Positions 6,096-8,801 of a stretch of 8,801 nucleotides of DNA are shown here, piece after piece (position 1 is the first letter of the stretch; each line of letters opens with the position of its first letter). This DNA is from Actinomycetota bacterium (GTDB lineage: Bacteria; Actinomycetota; Actinomycetes; Streptosporangiales; Streptosporangiaceae). The stretch covers positions 1 through 8,801 of the forward strand of contig PMOU01000386.1 of the NCBI GenBank assembly GCA_003161205.1, read 5' to 3'. The position numbers were made by a program, and so were the translations under genes. Under the pieces are notes generated by a model. That model searched no databases and had not been told where the DNA came from. It saw only the letters and a list, made by a program, of their open reading frames with translations.

Positions 6096-7013
6096 TCACC
6101 ATCGCTGGCTGGGGTGGTAGGTGCTGGGCGGACGCCCATGCCTGCGGGTGAAGGCCCGGCTGAACGCAGGCTCCGCAGTGTAACCCAGGGCGCGGCTGAC
6201 GTCGCGGATGCTCTTTCCCTGGCTCAGTTGGCTCGCGGCGATGCCGAGTCGCCACTGGGTGAGGTAGCCGAGCGGTGCCTGTCCGACCAGGGTCGTGAAC
6301 CGCTCGGCGAACCGTGACCGGGACAGGTGCGCGACCGCGGCGAGAGAGGCCACGGTCCAGTGCACGCCGGGGTCGGCGTGCATCGCGATAATGGCAGGCC
6401 CGATCTGCGGGTCGCCCAGCGCGCCGAGCCAGCCGCCGCGGCCGAGGCCTTCGCGCTCGACCCAGATTCGCACGAGCTGGACGAGCAGGACATCGCCCAG
6501 CCTGGCGAGCAGAATCTGAGAACCGGGGCCTGCCGTCCGGGTCTCGCGTCGCAGCAGTCTCAGCGTCAGCTCGAGATCTCCGGCGCCCACGTCGTCGCTG
6601 CTTACCTTAAGCACGGCCGGGAGCAGATCGAGCAGGCGGTGGGTGGTCGGGTTCTCGACGTCGACCGCTCCGCACACCAGCGTCGCACCAGACGGTGCCG
6701 AGCTAGCGGACGCTGGCACGACAGCATTCGCTGACCAGGTAACCGGGTCGAAGATGGTTGCGACCGTCCCGTCCGGATCGCTGGTGAGCCGGTGCGGGGT
6801 GCCTCGCGCCAGCAGGACCGTGTCGCCGGAGCCGACTCGCAACGGCGATTCACCTGCGGTTTGCAGCCAGCCGTCGCTGCCGTGCAGGACATGAAAGTAA
6901 GCGCCCTGCCCCTGGGGGAACATGATGCCCCACGGGTCCGGCAAGTTGGCCATGGCAAACAAGGTCGTGGTGATCCGCAGAGCGGAAAGGACCTGGGCCA
7001 GCACATCAGTCAC
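6096..7013 (-). CDS. AraC family transcriptional regulator with N-terminal cupin domain
   Basis: A 305-aa protein from GTG 7013, chosen because AGGAG sits 7 nt upstream and the opening MTDVLAQVLSALRI is typical of the cupin-AraC subfamily. An ATG at 7046 would add 11 residues with no better site. Residues 15-90 form a cupin-type effector domain (GAYFHVLHG, GSGDTVLLARGTPH). Residues 205-300 are the AraC/XylS DNA-binding domain with two helix-turn-helices: VASLAAVAHLSRSRFAERF at about 220-239, and IRDVSRALGYTAEPAFSRAF at 269-288, followed by the signature HGRPPSTYH. Members of this subfamily often control a divergent neighbour. Here that is the DUF3224 gene, 120 bp away across a gap that holds an inverted repeat. 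The effector is unknown. Confidence 0.93.
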   Translation of the reverse strand: MTDVLAQVLSALRITTTLFAMANLPDPWGIMFPQGQGAYFHVLHGSDGWLQTAGESPLRVGSGDTVLLARGTPHRLTSDPDGTVATIFDPVTWSANAVVPASASSAPSGATLVCGAVDVENPTTHRLLDLLPAVLKVSSDDVGAGDLELTLRLLRRETRTAGPGSQILLARLGDVLLVQLVRIWVEREGLGRGGWLGALGDPQIGPAIIAMHADPGVHWTVASLAAVAHLSRSRFAERFTTLVGQAPLGYLTQWRLGIAASQLSQGKSIRDVSRALGYTAEPAFSRAFTRRHGRPPSTYHPSQRW

Positions 7014-7046
7014 ATTGAGGCTCCTACCCAATCGGATGATCTGCAA

Positions 7047-7073
7047 TGAGAACCGGAGCTTTAATCATTCTCA
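7047..7073. promoter_or_regulatory. inverted repeat in the araC-like/DUF3224 divergent gap
   Basis: TGAGAA (7047-7052) and TTCTCA (7068-7073) are perfect inverted arms spaced 21 bp centre to centre, two helical turns. They sit mid-way in the divergent intergenic region, which is less GC-rich than the flanking genes. This is a candidate site for the AraC-type regulator. AraC proteins often use direct repeats instead, so the match is only suggestive. Confidence 0.4.
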
Positions 7074-7133
7074 GTCCGCTGTAGCTCGACTTTACTGGCG
7101 TTACATCACATGGTACAGAGAGAGCGAGCTGAC

Positions 7134-7718
7134 ATGTCCGAGCCCACCCGCCACCAGGCCAAGGCCTCCATCACAGTTTTGGGATGGAATCCGCTGCCCT
7201 ACGAGGAGCCCGCTGCTGGACCCTCCTTGGTCCGGATCGACGTCGAAGAATCGTTCACCGGCGACCTTGAGGGCGCGGGTGTGGCAACGATGCTGCAGGT
7301 CCTGCGTCCCGACGGGTCGGCATCCTTCTGCGCCCTTGAGCGCGTGACCGGCGCTCTGGCTGGTCAGGCCGGGACATTCGTCCTGCAGGACGCGGGCGAA
7401 CTGGCGGCAGACGGCCGTGTCGCGGGCCGCTGGTTCGTCGTCCCGGGCGCCAGCGCGTATCTGCGGCACGAGCGACTCGGCCTTCTCGGGTCACATGAAA
7501 GACGGTCTGCGTCCGGACTCGGTTCAACCCTCACCTTGATGACGCCCGCCCTGGTCCTCGGCTCGCTGGGCGGGCCATCGCCAGAAAGTTCCGGCCGCCT
7601 GCGCAATAACGGCAATAAAATGGCAACGTATTGCCATTTTATAATTCACTTGCGCCACCTTGGCGTTAAAGGCATGCTTATTGCAACGGTTATGCCAAAG
7701 GAGAGGGAACGCCAATGA
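7134..7718 (+). CDS. DUF3224 family protein with aberrant C-terminal extension
   Basis: A 194-aa protein from ATG 7134, with GAGAGAG 9 nt upstream; ATG 7110 is in frame but lacks a site. Residues 9-135 follow the DUF3224 small beta-barrel pattern: KASITVLGWNPLPYEE, then VEESFTGDLEGAG, ALERVTGALAGQAGTFVLQ, GRWFVVPG and HERLGLLGS. The last strand GLGSTLTL normally continues as LDY and then stops within a few residues. Here it becomes LMTPALVLGSL, and the frame runs on for about 55 residues without family counterpart, through an AT-rich hairpin and promoter island, to an ATGA overlap with the next gene. A one-base loss near 7538 would explain this: the shifted frame reads LDD and ends at TAA 7607-7609, just before the hairpin. 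Function of the family is unknown; folds of this type suggest binding a small hydrophobic molecule. The AraC-type regulator is the likely controller. Confidence 0.78.
   Translation: MSEPTRHQAKASITVLGWNPLPYEEPAAGPSLVRIDVEESFTGDLEGAGVATMLQVLRPDGSASFCALERVTGALAGQAGTFVLQDAGELAADGRVAGRWFVVPGASAYLRHERLGLLGSHERRSASGLGSTLTLMTPALVLGSLGGPSPESSGRLRNNGNKMATYCHFIIHLRHLGVKGMLIATVMPKERERQ
7615..7642. promoter_or_regulatory. perfect 12-4-12 inverted repeat in an AT-rich island (operator or terminator)
   Basis: ATAAAATGGCAA and TTGCCATTTTAT are perfect 12-bp arms around CGTA. Two readings are possible. As RNA, the hairpin with its T-rich 3' side (TTTTATAATT) would end transcription of the DUF3224 gene, which fits a native stop at 7607-7609. 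As DNA, it overlaps a consensus TATAAT at 7640-7645 and could be an operator for the DIP1984 gene. Both may hold. The symmetry is far beyond chance for the local composition. Confidence 0.75.
7640..7645 (+). promoter_or_regulatory. consensus -10 TATAAT upstream of the DIP1984-family gene
   Basis: A perfect TATAAT lies 70 bp before ATG 7715, in the lowest-GC stretch of the window. No recognisable -35 lies 16-18 bp upstream, because that space is occupied by the 12-4-12 palindrome. Between this hexamer and the gene are two more short inverted repeats: CGCCA/TGGCG (7653-7665) and GGCAT/ATGCC (7671-7696). The leader may therefore fold or bind a regulator. Confidence 0.5.
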
Positions 7719-8182
7719 AACTGGCCGAAGCCCTGGCATTGCGCGCCGACGCCACCCGCCGGATCGAGAAACTGCGCGGTCGGATCGTCGACAACGCGCG
7801 CTACCAGGACGGCGAGGAACCGGCCGAGGACGCGGCCAGCCTGCTGGTGCAGACCGGCGAAGCCTGCGCGGAGCTGGAGTCGCTGATCCGGCGAATCAAC
7901 CGGACTAACGCAGTGGCGCGGCTGGGCGCTGGGACTATAACGGACGCGATTGCCCGCAGGGACATCCTGAAGCTGCGGCACAGCGTTATCACGGCGGCCG
8001 CGGACGCCGCCGCCGGACGCGAGCGCGGCTGGAGCCGTCAGCTGCGCTCCGAGCTGACGTTCATTTCCGCGCTGCCGGTCGCCGATTTGCGCGCGCAGGC
8101 CGACGACGTGGCGCGGCGCCTCCGGGAACTGGACACCGACATTCAGCGCACCAACTGGGAGGCCGACCTGCTGGACGAATAA
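7715..8182 (+). CDS. DIP1984 family protein
   Basis: A 155-aa protein with a strong ribosome site (AAAGGAG at 7697-7703, followed by GAGGG). It matches the DIP1984 family, named after a Corynebacterium diphtheriae protein and often annotated septicolysin from an old, doubtful homology. Family landmarks seen are MKLAEAL at the start, NARYQDGEEPAED at 27-39, SLIRRINRTN at 56-65, LTFISALPVADL at 114-125, RELDTDIQRTNW at 137-148 and an acidic end. It is strongly helical and probably a coiled-coil bundle, with no signal peptide or TM segment, so it is cytoplasmic. The biochemical role is not established. Its ATG overlaps the TGA of the over-extended DUF3224 frame, but it has its own promoter-like island, so the overlap is probably accidental. 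Confidence 0.9.
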   Translation: MKLAEALALRADATRRIEKLRGRIVDNARYQDGEEPAEDAASLLVQTGEACAELESLIRRINRTNAVARLGAGTITDAIARRDILKLRHSVITAAADAAAGRERGWSRQLRSELTFISALPVADLRAQADDVARRLRELDTDIQRTNWEADLLDE

Positions 8183-8673
8183 GTAGTGGCAGGAGCAGGT
8201 AGCCATTCAGGAAGCGAGCACAAGCCGAACCGGCGGTTTACCGGTTTCCTTTGAACGGGCCGCGCGAAGGGCAGCGCATTTTGCACGGTGCAGCCCAGCA
8301 CATCGCACAGGTAACGGTACACAGGGAACGAGTCATCACCACGTGCTGATCCTGGACGGCGAGGGTGGGGAAGGGGCTTCCTGCCGCGAATCCAGCGACG
8401 ACCGTCTGGTCACCGCTATCACCAGCTTCCTCGTGCCAATCTGTCCGTTCGGGGTACTCATATAGGCCAAGGAGCACAGCGATACTGATATTTGCCTCGG
8501 CGCGCCTGCCACCGAGCCGGGCGCCGGGCGCGGCGGGTGATGTCGTCCAGGTACCGGCTGCACGACTTCGGCAAGCACCTCGGCAGCCGTCGCGCGGGTC
8601 GGGTGTGTCCTGGACCGCTGATTTGCAGGTGACCGCGAGCCAACGGTCAAATGACACGTGCCGCGCTGTCGGT
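8183..8673. other. about 490 bp without a convincing gene
   Basis: I find no recognisable protein, tRNA or repeat here beyond the weak hairpin near its left end. Frames are open on both strands, but the translations are Arg/Pro/Ser/Cys-rich and match no family I know. The longest, on the - strand down to a stop at 8238-8240, is only the out-of-frame continuation of the broken HNH gene to the right. Several stretches (for example 8455-8495) are less G/C-biased than real genes here. It looks like decayed or spacer DNA. Confidence 0.5.
8228..8246 (+). terminator. possible terminator hairpin after the DIP1984-family gene
   Basis: AACCGG (8228-8233) and CCGGTT (8241-8246) pair with a 7-nt loop, followed by a pyrimidine-rich TTCCTTT stretch. 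It lies 46 bp after the DIP1984 stop. The stem is short and the T-run interrupted, so this is a weak intrinsic terminator at best. Confidence 0.4.
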
Positions 8674-8801
8674 CTACAGGGCGTATTCGGTGGGGATGGT
8701 GGCGTAGGTGCGTCCGTTCGGTGTCCGCCAGTGCAGGAGGCCGGTTCGGGCTGCGTGAGCTGCCATCCCTGGGCCTGTTTCATGCGGTGACGGTGACGGC
8801 A
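8674..8801 (-). pseudogene. C-terminal end of a DUF222/HNH endonuclease-like gene, frameshifted
   Basis: Reading the - strand from the right edge, the frame gives CRHRHRMKQAQGWQLTQPEPA. This is the typical end of the HNH nuclease domain (C-x-H-x-H, then MKQAxGW) followed by the QPEPG linker of actinobacterial DUF222-HNH proteins. At 8736-8738 the homology jumps frame: LHWRTPNGRTYATIPTEY, then AL and TAG (8674-8676), the expected last beta hairpin and end of the same family. A one-base deletion, or a two-base insertion, explains it. The unshifted frame instead runs on to 8238. The HNH domain lies mostly outside the window, so whether the rest is intact cannot be seen. Such genes are multi-copy in many actinomycetes, and degraded copies are common. 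Confidence 0.72.

Noticed and set aside
7646..8206. 186-aa - strand open frame opposite the DIP1984 gene
   Set aside because: No homology is recognisable and it covers the promoter island; the + strand gene has a strong ribosome site and family match.
8238..8783. 181-aa - strand frame at the right end taken as a complete gene
   Set aside because: Only its first residues belong to a known family (end of HNH/DUF222), and homology then moves to another frame; the rest looks like read-through of non-coding sequence.
1..8801. CRISPR array, retron, toxin-antitoxin, phage or complete transposon
   Set aside because: I saw no regularly spaced repeats, no reverse transcriptase or integrase, no transposase and no paired terminal repeats. 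The truncated ArsR-like ORF was considered as an antitoxin but has no toxin partner.

Overview
The window comes from a high-GC actinomycete. Codon third positions are strongly G/C, GTG starts occur, several starts look leaderless (a -10-like hexamer 6-7 nt before ATG with no Shine-Dalgarno), and the families present (C45 acyltransferase-like, DUF3224, DIP1984, HpnH, DUF222-HNH) are common in Actinomycetota. I cannot name a genus. The content looks like ordinary accessory chromosome: metabolic singletons, three one-component regulators or their remains, and some decaying genes. I see no CRISPR array, no intact insertion sequence, no prophage and no rRNA or tRNA gene.

Left part (1-2044, + strand): the 3' end of a GH15 glucoamylase/trehalase-like gene, then a two-gene unit. 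That unit is a small two-TM membrane protein coupled by an ATGA overlap to a C45-type (penicillin acyltransferase-like) Ntn hydrolase. The hydrolase gene overlaps tail-to-tail by 41 bp with a NUDIX hydrolase gene on the - strand.

Middle (2004-4295): a NUDIX gene and hpnH (radical SAM adenosylhopane synthase) lie on the - strand and may be co-transcribed. A TetR-family regulator is divergent from hpnH. A perfect 19-bp palindrome in the 62-bp hpnH/tetR gap is the obvious operator, which makes this a self-contained regulated hopanoid-modification module. No other hopanoid gene is visible here.

Right-middle (4366-5970): a small ORF that reads as an ArsR-family regulator with its DNA-recognition helices deleted in frame, then a 432-aa protein of unknown function with a Lys/Arg-rich N-terminus.

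Right part (6096-8801): an AraC/cupin regulator (-) is divergent from a DUF3224 gene whose C-terminus appears to have lost its normal end. Its reading frame runs through an AT-rich hairpin/promoter island into the start of a DIP1984-family gene. The last 600 bp hold no convincing intact gene, except the frameshifted C-terminal end of a DUF222/HNH endonuclease entering from the right edge on the - strand.
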